Shown in pieces: positions 49,073 through 57,466 of a stretch of DNA of 64,000 bases. The stretch comes from G965279355 sp965279355 (lineage in GTDB: Bacteria; Pseudomonadota; Alphaproteobacteria; CACIAM-22H2). Location: the NCBI GenBank assembly GCA_965279355.1, contig OZ257155.1, forward strand, positions 3,844,001 to 3,908,000, given 5' to 3'. A program made the translations under genes and the position numbers. Each line of letters starts with the position of its first letter. The first letter of the stretch is position 1. The notes below the pieces were generated by a model that was not told where the DNA came from, did no database searches, and saw only the letters and a list, made by a program, of their open reading frames with translations.

Positions 49073-49851
49073 AAGCGGCGGCGGTTCGGGCGGCCGTCGA
49101 GCGCCTCGTCGATTGCTGGCATGTCGGTGAGACGATCGACGAACTGCCGGAGGAAATCCGGCCGCGCACGCCGGCCGACGGCATGCAGGTCCAGGATCGC
49201 CTCACCAAAGAACTCGGTGTCGAGGTCGGCGGCTGGAAGATCGGCGCTACCAGCGAAGTCGCCCGCAAGATGCTCAAGGCCGATGCGCCGTTCGCCGGCC
49301 GGATCCTCGCGCCGCGCATCTTCTGCAGCGGTCAGATGCTGCCGGCAACTGGCTATAACCTGCGCGGGGTTGAGGCGGAGATCGCGCTGGTTCTCGAACG
49401 CAATCTGCCGGCCCGCATCCGGCCCTATACACGTGGAGAGGTCAGCAAGGCGGTCGGCGCCGTCTGCCCGGCGCTTGAGATTGTCGACAGCCGTTTCACC
49501 GATATCTCCAAAGTGAACATCGCAAGCATGATCGCGGACATGGGTTCGAGTGCAGCCTTGGTGATCGGCAAGCCGATCCTGAAATGGAAGTTGCTCGATC
49601 TGCCGTCCATCGCCGTGACCATTAAGGCCGGTCGCAAGATCGTCGGCCGCGGAACCGGTGCTGCGGCGATGGGCGATCCTTTGGCATCGCTGCTCTGGCT
49701 CGCCAATCACTTGCGCACCCGTGATGGCCTGAAGGCCGGCGATGTGATCTCGACCGGCACCTGCACCGGCCTGTATCGCGCCCAGCCCGGGGAGAAGATC
49801 ACGGCGGAGTTCGGCAAGCTTGGAACAGTCGCCGTCAGTTTTACAAAGTAG
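49069..49851 (+). CDS. 2-keto-4-pentenoate hydratase family protein (MhpD-like), copy 2
   Basis: Second FAH-superfamily hydratase, 260 residues, parallel in structure to its neighbour: VGGWKIGATSEVARKML, GVEAEIALVLERNLPARI, CPALEIVDSRF and GDVISTGTCTGLYRAQPG. Only moderately similar to copy 1, so an old duplication, or two subunits of one complex. Starts inside the stop of copy 1 (ATGA). No lyase, aldolase or ring-cleavage gene is adjacent. Confidence 0.87.
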   Translation: MKAAAVRAAVERLVDCWHVGETIDELPEEIRPRTPADGMQVQDRLTKELGVEVGGWKIGATSEVARKMLKADAPFAGRILAPRIFCSGQMLPATGYNLRGVEAEIALVLERNLPARIRPYTRGEVSKAVGAVCPALEIVDSRFTDISKVNIASMIADMGSSAALVIGKPILKWKLLDLPSIAVTIKAGRKIVGRGTGAAAMGDPLASLLWLANHLRTRDGLKAGDVISTGTCTGLYRAQPGEKITAEFGKLGTVAVSFTK

Positions 49852-49870
49852 CCCGAACAGGAGGGACGCC

Positions 49871-50584
49871 ATGACTTACGTAGAAGGATTTGTCGCGGCC
49901 GTGCCTGCAGAAAATAAAGAGGCCTACCTCAAGCATGCAGCTGACGCGGCGCCGCTGTTCAAGGAATTCGGCGCGACACGCATGGTCGAAACCTGGGGCG
50001 ACGAGGTGCCCGACGGCAAGGTCACCGACTTCAAGGGTGCGGTGCAGGCCAAACCGGACGAAGTCGTCATCTTTTCCTGGATCGAATATCCGTCCAGGGA
50101 CGTTCGCGACGCGGCGAACAAGAAGATGATGAGCGATCCGCGCATGAAGGATATGGGCGCGTCTATGCCCTTCGACGGCAAGCGCATGATCTTCGGCGGC
50201 TTCGAGCCTCTCATTGCCGACAGCAGTAAGGACAAGATGGGCTATGTCGACGGCGTCCTTCTGGCCGTTCCGTCCGGCAACAAGGACGCGTATCGCGACA
50301 TGGCCGCCAAGATGGTTGCTCTCTTCAAGGATTACGGCGCCACGCGCGTGATCGACGCATGGGGCGACGACGTTCCCGATGGAAAGGTTACCGATTTTAG
50401 ACGTGCGGTGAAGGCGGCGAGCGGCGAGACGGTCGTCTTTTCATGGATCGAGTGGCCGTCGAAGGGCGCCCGCGACGTGGGATGGAAGAACGTGATGTCC
50501 GATCCGCGCATGCAGCAGAATAGTATGCCGTTCGATGGCAAACGCATGGTGTATGGCGGCTTTGCGCCGATCCTCGACGCCTAG
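49871..50584 (+). CDS. Tandem DUF1428 protein (two fused repeats)
   Basis: A 237-residue protein made of two DUF1428 domains. Residues about 1-115 (YVEGFVAAVPAENKEAYLKHA, VPDGKVTDFKGAV, MPFDGKRMIFGGFEPL) are repeated at about 122-237 (YVDGVLLAVPSGNKDAYRDMA, VPDGKVTDFRRAV, MPFDGKRMVYGGFAPI). DUF1428 is a dimeric ferredoxin-like fold of unknown role, so this may be a covalent dimer. GAGGGACGCC precedes the ATG. Confidence 0.85.
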   Translation: MTYVEGFVAAVPAENKEAYLKHAADAAPLFKEFGATRMVETWGDEVPDGKVTDFKGAVQAKPDEVVIFSWIEYPSRDVRDAANKKMMSDPRMKDMGASMPFDGKRMIFGGFEPLIADSSKDKMGYVDGVLLAVPSGNKDAYRDMAAKMVALFKDYGATRVIDAWGDDVPDGKVTDFRRAVKAASGETVVFSWIEWPSKGARDVGWKNVMSDPRMQQNSMPFDGKRMVYGGFAPILDA

Positions 50585-50605
50585 CGAAGACGGCGCGGTC
50601 TGGAA

Positions 50606-52024
50606 CTAGCTCTCGACCCAGACGATCCGTAGAACATTGGTGGCGCCCGGCGTGCCGAGCGGCACACCGGCCGTGAGTACCAGGCGGTCGCCGTTCCCGG
50701 CGACACCTTCACGCTTGGCAATGTCGATCGCCTGATCGACGATTTCCTGCAGCGTTTTCACCTCGGGTGAAACGACAGGATGCGTACCCCAACAGAGCGC
50801 CATCCGGCGCGCCGTGGTGAGACGCGGGGTCAGGCAGAGGATCGGAACTTCCGGCCGCTCGCGGGCCGCTCGCAAGGTCGTTGACCCGGTCGTGGTGAAG
50901 GTGACGATGGCGGAGGCTTTAATCGTGTTCGCGACCTGCGCGGCCGCGGCGGTGATCGCGTCGGCGGCGGTTGCTTCCGGGTCATAATGACCGGCATCGA
51001 GCAGTGGCCGGTACAGCGGGTCTTGTTCGACCTGCTGGATGATGCGGTCCATGATCTGCACCGCTTCCAGCGGATATTTTCCCGACGCGGTTTCCGCCGA
51101 CAGCATGACGGCATCGGCGCCGTCATAGACGGCGGTGGCAACGTCCGAGGCTTCAGCGCGGGTCGGTGTCGGCGCGCTGATCATCGATTCCAGCATCTGC
51201 GTCGCTACGATCACCGGCTTGCCGGCACGGCGCGCCGACCGGACAATCCGCTTCTGCAGGCTGGGAACCTGCTCCGGCGGCATCTCCACGCCGAGATCGC
51301 CGCGCGCCACCATGAGCGCATCCGTCATCTCTATCATCTCTTCCAGATGATCGATGGCAGAGGGTTTCTCGAGCTTGATCAGAACCGATGCGCGGCCGGC
51401 AATCAGCTTTCGAGCCTCCGCGATATCGGAGGGACGCTGGACGAAGGACAGGCCGACGATGTCGCAGCCGGCATCGAGACCGAAGGTGAGGTCACGCCGG
51501 TCTTTCTCCGTCAGCGGCGACAACGGCAAAACGAGATCGGGCACATTGACGCCCTTACGGTCTGACAGGGGTCCGCCGTTGATGACCTCCGTGATGGCGA
51601 AATCCTTGCCAAATTCACGGACGCGCAGCCGCACCTTGCCGTCGTCGAGAAGCAGGTCGGCATCGCTCTCAAGAGCCTCGAATATCTCGCGATGCGGCAG
51701 ATTGACCCGCGACGTGTCGCCGGGCGTGGGGTCGAGATCGAGCCGGAACCGCTGACCGGTTTCGATCTGTACCCGGCCGTCCTTGAAGGTGCCCAGACGC
51801 AGCTTGGGGCCCTGCAGATCCATCAGCACGGCAATTGGCCGGCCGGTCTTGACCTCGATATCGCGGATGATCTTCAGGCGCGCGCGATGATCTTCGTGCG
51901 TGCCGTGGCTGAAATTCAGCCGGAAGACATCGACGCCAGCCAGGAACAGGGCTTCGATCTGCGCAGGCGTGGAGGTCGCAGGACCGAGCGTGGCGACAAT
52001 ACGGGCGTTGCGGGTCCGGCGCAT
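50606..52024 (-). CDS. pyk: Pyruvate kinase
   Basis: Glycolytic enzyme producing ATP and pyruvate, 472 residues. RIVATLGPATSTPAQIEAL, VFRLNFSHG, the catalytic-Lys block VLIKLEKPSAIDHLEEMI, MVARGDLGVEMPPEQVP, VMLSAETASGKYP and a C-terminal domain with IVTFTTTGSTTLRAARERP. With the glycerate kinase downstream this is the TtuE/TtuD-like arrangement, which feeds glycerate into central metabolism. Confidence 0.95.
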   Translation of the reverse strand: MRRTRNARIVATLGPATSTPAQIEALFLAGVDVFRLNFSHGTHEDHRARLKIIRDIEVKTGRPIAVLMDLQGPKLRLGTFKDGRVQIETGQRFRLDLDPTPGDTSRVNLPHREIFEALESDADLLLDDGKVRLRVREFGKDFAITEVINGGPLSDRKGVNVPDLVLPLSPLTEKDRRDLTFGLDAGCDIVGLSFVQRPSDIAEARKLIAGRASVLIKLEKPSAIDHLEEMIEMTDALMVARGDLGVEMPPEQVPSLQKRIVRSARRAGKPVIVATQMLESMISAPTPTRAEASDVATAVYDGADAVMLSAETASGKYPLEAVQIMDRIIQQVEQDPLYRPLLDAGHYDPEATAADAITAAAAQVANTIKASAIVTFTTTGSTTLRAARERPEVPILCLTPRLTTARRMALCWGTHPVVSPEVKTLQEIVDQAIDIAKREGVAGNGDRLVLTAGVPLGTPGATNVLRIVWVES

Positions 52025-52081
52025 GATGGCTCTATCTTACCGCAAAATCGGCTGGAAGCATCACGCAACGAAATATCGTTC

Positions 52082-52336
52082 TCAGGCGGTCCCGGCCGGG
52101 CGGGATACATGCGTCGGCCCGTTCAGAATGCCGTTGGCGACCGCCTCGATCTGCTTGCCGTCGATGGCGGATTGGCCACGGGTCAGCGCCTGGCACCATT
52201 GCATCACGCGCCGGCGGTCGGGCTTAGCGTCTTCGCTGAGCGCGCCGACAATCGCGGTAAGCGCCAGGACATGGGTCGCGAGATTGTCGTTGGTCATCGC
52301 GAGGCTCTGCACCAGTCGCTGTGTATTGGTGTCCAT
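52082..52336 (-). CDS. Small hypothetical protein
   Basis: An 84-residue soluble protein between pyruvate kinase and glycerate kinase on their strand. MDTNTQRLVQSLAMTNDNLATHVLALTAIVGALSED is amphipathic helix; the rest holds QWCQALTRGQSAIDGKQ. I do not recognise a family. ATG 52336 is preferred to an in-frame ATG at 52405 since GGATCC-type spacing and helix start fit better. Support is frame openness, codon bias and position. Confidence 0.55.
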   Translation of the reverse strand: MDTNTQRLVQSLAMTNDNLATHVLALTAIVGALSEDAKPDRRRVMQWCQALTRGQSAIDGKQIEAVANGILNGPTHVSRPAGTA

Positions 52337-52418
52337 GCTCCGGGATCCTTCCTCGTGCAAACGGCTTCCATCTGCGGCGTTTATCGCCATGAAAGTCGGG
52401 TGCATTCAAGCAACAGAA

Positions 52419-53684
52419 TTACGGCAGGATCAGGATGGCCCGAAAATCGTTGACGTTGGTGAGGGTGGGACCTGTGACAACCAGGTCGTCGAGGGCCGCG
52501 AAAAAGCCGTACCCGTCGTTGTTGTCCAGCATCGCGGCGGGATCGTGACCGGCCGCGCGGGCGCGGGCGATGCTGTCCGGTGCCAGCAGGGCGCCGGCAT
52601 TATTTTCACTTCCGTCGATACCGTCGGTATCGCCGGCGAGGCCGAAAACACCGTTTGCCCGTTCCAGGGCCACGCCGAGCGCCAGAAGATATTCGACATT
52701 GCGGCCGCCGCGCCCAGAACCCTTGATCGTGACGGTCGTCTCGCCGCCCGAGAGCACGACGCAGGGCGGGCGCACGGGGGCCAGGCCGGCACGGATTTCC
52801 TGCACGAAATGCGCGTGACGGCGGGCCACGTCGCGGGATTCGCCCTCAACCGCGTCGCCCAGCGAGAGCGGCGCAATGCCGGCTTTTCGCGCGAGTTCGG
52901 CGGCAGCCTCCAGAGACGCATGCGCGCTGGCGATCAGCCGGAACTCGGAGCGGTGGAGCCGTGGATCGCCGGGCTTGGGCGTTTCCGCATCCGGATCGCC
53001 CAGTCGTGCACGGCAGCTCTGCGGTGGGTCGAGGCGGTATTTGCCAAGGATGCGCCAGACATCGGCCAGCGTGGAGGGATCCGGCACGGTGGGCCCGGAG
53101 CCAATCACGGCCGGATCGTCGCCCGGCACGTCGGAAATCGCGAGGGTGACGATGCGTGCCGGATAGGCGGCCGCGGCGAGCCGTCCGCCGGTGATGGCCG
53201 AGAGATGCTTACGGATCGTGTTCATCTCGCCGATCGTGGCGCCGGAGCGCAGCAGTGCGTAGGTCAACTCGCGCAGTTCGACAAGGCTGACACCAGGACC
53301 CGGCAGGGTCAGCAGTGCCGAGGCACCGCCCGACATCAGGCACAGGACGAGATCGTCTTCGGTAAGGCCCTGCACCCGCTCAAGGATACGCCGGGCGGCG
53401 GCGAGGCCGCGGGCGTCCGGCATCGGGTGCGAGGCCTCGATCACCTCGATGCTGCGGCAGGGGACGGCATGGCCGTCACGGGTCACGACGATGCCGTCGA
53501 TTTTGCCGTTGATGTGATGTTCGACCGCGCGGGCCATGGATGCCGCCGCCTTGCCGGCACCGACCACGATCAGGCGGCCTTTGGGCGCCGGCGGCAGGAA
53601 GCGGGGAATGGTGCGGGCCGGATCGGCGGCCTCGATGGCGGCACGAAACAAATCGCGCAGGAACTGACGGGGAGCGGCGACCAT
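52419..53684 (-). CDS. Glycerate 2-kinase (GckA/TtuD, MOFRL family)
   Basis: Phosphorylates D-glycerate to 2-phosphoglycerate, 421 residues. RLIVVGAGKAAASMARAVE, EASHPMPDARGL, LCLMSGGASALLTLP, NTIRKHLSAITGGRLA and the C-terminal MOFRL domain with VLSGGETTVTIKGSGRGGRNVEYLLAL and GLAGDTDGIDG. The product enters glycolysis just above pyruvate kinase, whose gene is next but one. Confidence 0.92.
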   Translation of the reverse strand: MVAAPRQFLRDLFRAAIEAADPARTIPRFLPPAPKGRLIVVGAGKAAASMARAVEHHINGKIDGIVVTRDGHAVPCRSIEVIEASHPMPDARGLAAARRILERVQGLTEDDLVLCLMSGGASALLTLPGPGVSLVELRELTYALLRSGATIGEMNTIRKHLSAITGGRLAAAAYPARIVTLAISDVPGDDPAVIGSGPTVPDPSTLADVWRILGKYRLDPPQSCRARLGDPDAETPKPGDPRLHRSEFRLIASAHASLEAAAELARKAGIAPLSLGDAVEGESRDVARRHAHFVQEIRAGLAPVRPPCVVLSGGETTVTIKGSGRGGRNVEYLLALGVALERANGVFGLAGDTDGIDGSENNAGALLAPDSIARARAAGHDPAAMLDNNDGYGFFAALDDLVVTGPTLTNVNDFRAILILP

Positions 53685-53756
53685 TGGGCTCGAAAAGATG
53701 ATGGAGTCGCAGTGTCGCGCGGACGCGCCGCCCCGGCAAGCGAACCTTGGGGCAAG

Positions 53757-54662
53757 CTAGCCTTGGCTGGCCCGTCTCGCGACGACGATACCAATCAGGA
53801 TGATCACGCCGCCCACCGCCTGAAGCATGCTCAGCGGCTCGGAAAGCAGCAGCCACGCGAGCAACGCCGCGGTTGCTGGCTGGAGGAGCAGCGCGACCGA
53901 GGAGAACGACGCCGGCAGATGGGCGAAGGCGTAAGCGATCAGCCCCTGTCCGCCGGCATGGCTGAACAGTGCGAGGCCGAGCAGCATCGCCCACCCAAAC
54001 GCCGTGGTCGCGACCAGGCTCTCACCCGAAATCACCGCCACCGGCCACAGAAAAAGCGCCGTCATCACGCCGCTCCATAGCATGATGGTGGCGGTCGAGA
54101 ATGTCGTGCGCAGGCGACTCATGCAGAGCATGTAGCCGCTGTAGAACATCGCCGTGACGATGCCGAGCGCATCGCCGAGCAGATGATCCGCCGACAGGGT
54201 CAGGGAATCCCCCATCAGTACGACCGCGCCCGCGATCGCCAGCAGCATGCCCGCCACGAAGCTTGGGCGGATTTTCTCTCCGAGCAGCAGCCACGCGGCG
54301 GGTGTCACGAAGATCGGCGCAAAGTTGGAAAACAGGGTCGAGTTTGCAACCGACGTCAGTCGGATCGACCAGTGCCACACCGCAAGATCGCCGGCAAAGA
54401 AGGCGCCGGCGAGCCCGAGCAGCAGCCAGTCGCGCGTGGTGGCGGCCTGCTGCGGGGCCGTGTCGGGAGCGCGCTTGAGTTCGATCGCACGCCACAAGGC
54501 GCAGGCGGGTAGGGCCGCGGCTAGCCGCCAGAACGCGGTGGCACTGGGGCCGAGCTCCGACAGCCGCACGAAGATCGGCGAGAAGGCGATGGCTACGGCG
54601 CCGAGCAACAACGCCATTAACGCGATGCGTTCGGCGCGGGCCTGATCCGGGGACGGTCTCAT
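53757..54662 (-). CDS. EamA/DMT-family transporter
   Basis: A 301-residue drug/metabolite transporter with ten predicted helices in two EamA repeats (FSPIFVRLSELGPSATAFWRLAAALPA and ALFSHAGGQGLIAYAFAHLPA). WHWSIRLTSVANSTLFSNFAPIFV and LLLSEPLSMLQAVGGVIILIGI are typical. The start overlaps the end of the OYE-family gene by four bases, so exporter and reductase are probably one operon. Confidence 0.88.
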   Translation of the reverse strand: MRPSPDQARAERIALMALLLGAVAIAFSPIFVRLSELGPSATAFWRLAAALPACALWRAIELKRAPDTAPQQAATTRDWLLLGLAGAFFAGDLAVWHWSIRLTSVANSTLFSNFAPIFVTPAAWLLLGEKIRPSFVAGMLLAIAGAVVLMGDSLTLSADHLLGDALGIVTAMFYSGYMLCMSRLRTTFSTATIMLWSGVMTALFLWPVAVISGESLVATTAFGWAMLLGLALFSHAGGQGLIAYAFAHLPASFSSVALLLQPATAALLAWLLLSEPLSMLQAVGGVIILIGIVVARRASQG

Positions 54663-55723
54663 GCCGACGTGTCGAGTGTCGGATAGTCCGTATAGCCCGC
54701 TTCACCCGGTGTGTAATAGGTCGCAAGGTTGGGTTCGTTGAGCGGCGCCGCGCGACGGATCCGTTCCGCCAGATCGGGATTGGCGACGAACAGTTTGCCA
54801 AAGACGATCGCATCGGCGGCCCCTGCACTCATAAAGGCCGCCGCGCGCTCAGGCGTGAACCCGGTACCGGCAAGATAGGGGCTGGGAAAGAGCGGGCGCA
54901 GAAGCTGGTGAAAGGCCGCGTCTGAGCTGCTGTCGCTCACGAACAGATAGGCGAGGCCGAGCCCGGCGATCGCTTTCACGGCCGTGCTGAACGTCTCCTG
55001 CGGGTTGTCATCGATGACGCCCTGGATGCCGAGGTTCGGCGACAGCTTGATTCCGACCGTGTCGGCGCCACGCACGGCAGTCATGGCCTCCAGCGCTTCG
55101 ACGATGAAGCGGCTGCGGTTCAGCGCGCTGCCGCCGTAGCGGTCGGTGCGGATGTTGCTGCTGGAATTAAGAAACTGGTCCGGCAGGAAGCCCGATGCGG
55201 CATGCAGTTCGACGCCGTCGAAGCCGGCTTCGAAAGCGCGTTCGGTGGCGCGTTTGTATTCGGCAACAACGCCGGCAATTTCGTGGGTTTCCAGGGCGCG
55301 GGGCGCCACGCGGACCTGCATGCCGGTGGGGGTGCGGACCTCGCCGGGTGGCGCGATGGCCGACGGTCCAACCGGCAGTGCGTGGTTCGGCAGCAGGGAG
55401 GGATGCGACACACGGCCGCAATGCATGATCTGAGCAAAGATGCGTCCGCCCTGCCTATGGACGGCGTCGGTCACGCCGCGCCAGCCGGCGACCTGTGCGT
55501 CCGAGTAAATGCCTGGCGCCAGATAGAGCCCGTGACCCATTGCACTGGGGCAGGTGCCCTCGCCGATGATAAGTCCCGCGCTGGCGCGTTGCGCGTAGTA
55601 AGTCGCGCTCAGTGCCCCCGGCACGCCGTGCTCATCAGCGCGCCGCCGCGTCATTGGCGCCATGACAATACGATTGGGAAGGGTCAGCTTTCCCAAGGAA
55701 AGCGTGTCAAACAAGGTGGGCAT
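54659..55723 (-). CDS. Old yellow enzyme family ene-reductase (NemA/XenB-like) with substituted active-site residue
   Basis: FMN-dependent alkene/nitro reductase, about 354 residues. PNRIVMAPMTRRRAD (Thr25 near flavin), AQIMHCGRVSHPSLLP, FDGVELHAASGFLPDQFLN, RTDRYGGS and DAIVFGKLFVANPDLAERI mark the family. OYEs bind substrate with a His-x-x-Asn/His pair; here it is His174 and Ser177. ATG 55723 starts the canonical sequence, although the frame stays open upstream. Shares an operon with the EamA exporter and diverges from the N-formylglutamate amidohydrolase gene. Confidence 0.9.
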   Translation of the reverse strand: MPTLFDTLSLGKLTLPNRIVMAPMTRRRADEHGVPGALSATYYAQRASAGLIIGEGTCPSAMGHGLYLAPGIYSDAQVAGWRGVTDAVHRQGGRIFAQIMHCGRVSHPSLLPNHALPVGPSAIAPPGEVRTPTGMQVRVAPRALETHEIAGVVAEYKRATERAFEAGFDGVELHAASGFLPDQFLNSSSNIRTDRYGGSALNRSRFIVEALEAMTAVRGADTVGIKLSPNLGIQGVIDDNPQETFSTAVKAIAGLGLAYLFVSDSSSDAAFHQLLRPLFPSPYLAGTGFTPERAAAFMSAGAADAIVFGKLFVANPDLAERIRRAAPLNEPNLATYYTPGEAGYTDYPTLDTSA

Positions 55724-55724
55724 C

Positions 55725-55762
55725 GGATGGCTTATAAAGGTACGCCTGACGTGAAGCCATCC
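55725..55762. promoter_or_regulatory. Inverted repeat in the OYE/amidohydrolase divergent spacer
   Basis: GGATGGCTT (55725-55733) and AAGCCATCC (55754-55762) are perfect 9-base complements flanking 20 bases. They fill most of a 73-base divergent spacer and so probably regulate one or both genes. A TATAGT at 55786-55791, six bases before the ATG at 55797, could be a -10 box of a nearly leaderless plus-strand message. Confidence 0.5.
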
Positions 55763-55796
55763 CGCGCGTGATGGCGCGGCTTTGGTATAGTGCGAC

Positions 55797-56603
55797 ATGC
55801 GTTCCCCGCCGCTCGCCGAATCGAGCCACCTCCTGCATGAGGACGATCCGCCGCCGGTTGAGATCGTCAACGGCACCAGCACGGCGCCGACCCTGGTGAT
55901 CTGCGATCACGCAAGCCGGGTGGTGCCGCGCTGCCTGGGACGGCTCGGGCTCGACGACACGGCGTTCGAGCGTCACATCGCCTGGGATATCGGGGCTGCC
56001 GAAGTGGCGCGGCGGCTGGCGGCGCGGCTGGATGCGCCACTGGTGATGTCCGCCTATTCCCGGCTGGTCATCGATGTGAACCGCCGTCCCGACGACCCAA
56101 CCTCGATGCCCGAGGAGAGCGACGGCACCGTCGTGCCGGTCAATCAGGCCCTGACACAAGCGGGCCGCCAGTGCCGTATTGCGGAGATCCTGGAGCCCTA
56201 TCATCAGACAATCGCCGCCCGGCTTCAGGCGATCCGCAGCCGCGGACAAGTGCCGATGATCTTGTCCATCCATAGCTTTACGCCGGTGTTCAAAGGGTTC
56301 GTTCGGCCCTGGCAGGCCGGCGTGCTCTGGAACCAGGACGGACGCCTCGCCATGGCGATCAAGTCGGCGCTGGAGGCAAGGGGTTTTGTGGTGGGCGACA
56401 ACAAGCCGTATTCAGGTCAGGATCGTCACGGTTATACGTTGCCGCGTCACGCAGAAGAGGCGGGTTTTCCGCACGTCCTCATCGAACTGCGGCAGAACAT
56501 GATCGACACCCAGCACGGGGCCGAGGAATGGGCGGGTCTGCTTTATTCCGTCCTCGAACGGGCGGTTGTCGATCCGGCTTTGAGGGAACCGAAGTCTTGC
56601 TGA
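55797..56603 (+). CDS. N-formylglutamate amidohydrolase family protein
   Basis: A 268-residue zinc-dependent deformylase family member. LVICDHASRVVPRCLGRLG, HIAWDIGAAEVARRLA, APLVMSAYSRLVIDVNRRPDDPTSM and ILSIHSFTPVFKG contain the His/Asp/Glu positions used for metal binding. No histidine-utilisation genes are nearby, so a different N-formyl or amide substrate is possible. Followed 10 bases later by a methyltransferase-like gene. Confidence 0.87.
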   Translation: MRSPPLAESSHLLHEDDPPPVEIVNGTSTAPTLVICDHASRVVPRCLGRLGLDDTAFERHIAWDIGAAEVARRLAARLDAPLVMSAYSRLVIDVNRRPDDPTSMPEESDGTVVPVNQALTQAGRQCRIAEILEPYHQTIAARLQAIRSRGQVPMILSIHSFTPVFKGFVRPWQAGVLWNQDGRLAMAIKSALEARGFVVGDNKPYSGQDRHGYTLPRHAEEAGFPHVLIELRQNMIDTQHGAEEWAGLLYSVLERAVVDPALREPKSC

Positions 56604-56613
56604 GGGGAAACTG

Positions 56614-57462
56614 ATGTCAGAGGGTGAAAACTGGTGGTCCGAGATTTCGGCCGCGGCACAGAAGGGCGATTTCACGCAGGCGCAGGCGCTGATCGTCGGC
56701 GGGTTAGAAAAGAAGCTGCCCTTCGAACGGGGTCACAATATTTACATGGCGCATCTGCTGATCCTGGCCGCGCAATGGGCGTGGGTGGATCGCCTCCTTC
56801 CTGCGCGCACCAATTTCTTCCGGACGTCGGGTTGGCTGCAATCCCTATGGCGCGGCGAGGCGATCAACGCTGCCGAAAAGCCGATCCCGTGGTTGACCTA
56901 TCCCGCGATCGATTTTCTTGAGCCGCGCATCCGCCCCGAATGGACGGTTCTCGAATGGGGGTGTGGCAGCTCGACCCTCTGGTGGTCGGAGCGCGTGAAG
57001 CGGATTCACGCGATTGAAAACGATGAAGCCTGGCACAAGAAGGTTTCGAAAACCGCGCCTGGGAACTGCTCCATTCTGCTGCAGACGACAAAAGACGGCT
57101 ACGCCAACGCGGTGCGCGGCGAACTTTACGATGTGATGGTGATCGACGGATCGTGGCGGAACGATTGCGCGCTGGCAGCGGCGTATTGCGATGCCAAGCT
57201 GATCATTTTCGACAACACCGATGTACGGGAACATGACGAGGGCGTCCGGACCCTCACGAAGGCCGGCTGGTCGCGCCTGGATTTCTTCGGCCTCATTCCG
57301 TCGTATGCGTATAAAAACTGTACGTCGATCTTCTTCAAGGATCCGTCGGTCCTGGCGACAAAACTGGTGCCCACCGAGATGATCCTTTCGTCCGGGCCGA
57401 CCTGTTCGCAGTCGATGGACGCCGATGCTGCCGCGCGAGCCGCCGTCGCAAAGCCAGGTTGA
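56614..57462 (+). CDS. SAM-dependent methyltransferase-like protein with helical N-terminal extension
   Basis: A 282-residue soluble protein. The C-terminal two thirds is a Rossmann-like fold: VLEWGCGSSTLWWSERV resembles SAM motif I, HAIENDEAWHKKV the acidic end of strand 2, and YDVMVIDGSWRNDC motif IV. The first 90 residues are helical (tetratricopeptide-like AQALIVGGLEKKLPFERGH). Closest in pattern to O-methyltransferase-like proteins of glycan or polyketide clusters. Starts ten bases after the amidohydrolase gene. Confidence 0.72.
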   Translation: MSEGENWWSEISAAAQKGDFTQAQALIVGGLEKKLPFERGHNIYMAHLLILAAQWAWVDRLLPARTNFFRTSGWLQSLWRGEAINAAEKPIPWLTYPAIDFLEPRIRPEWTVLEWGCGSSTLWWSERVKRIHAIENDEAWHKKVSKTAPGNCSILLQTTKDGYANAVRGELYDVMVIDGSWRNDCALAAAYCDAKLIIFDNTDVREHDEGVRTLTKAGWSRLDFFGLIPSYAYKNCTSIFFKDPSVLATKLVPTEMILSSGPTCSQSMDADAAARAAVAKPG

Positions 57463-57466
57463 CGAA

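Noticed and set aside
51900..54080. 726-codon plus-strand open frame opposite pyruvate kinase and glycerate kinase
   Set aside because: It spans two well-supported minus-strand genes and an intergenic gap, and has low-complexity His/Arg/Gly composition.
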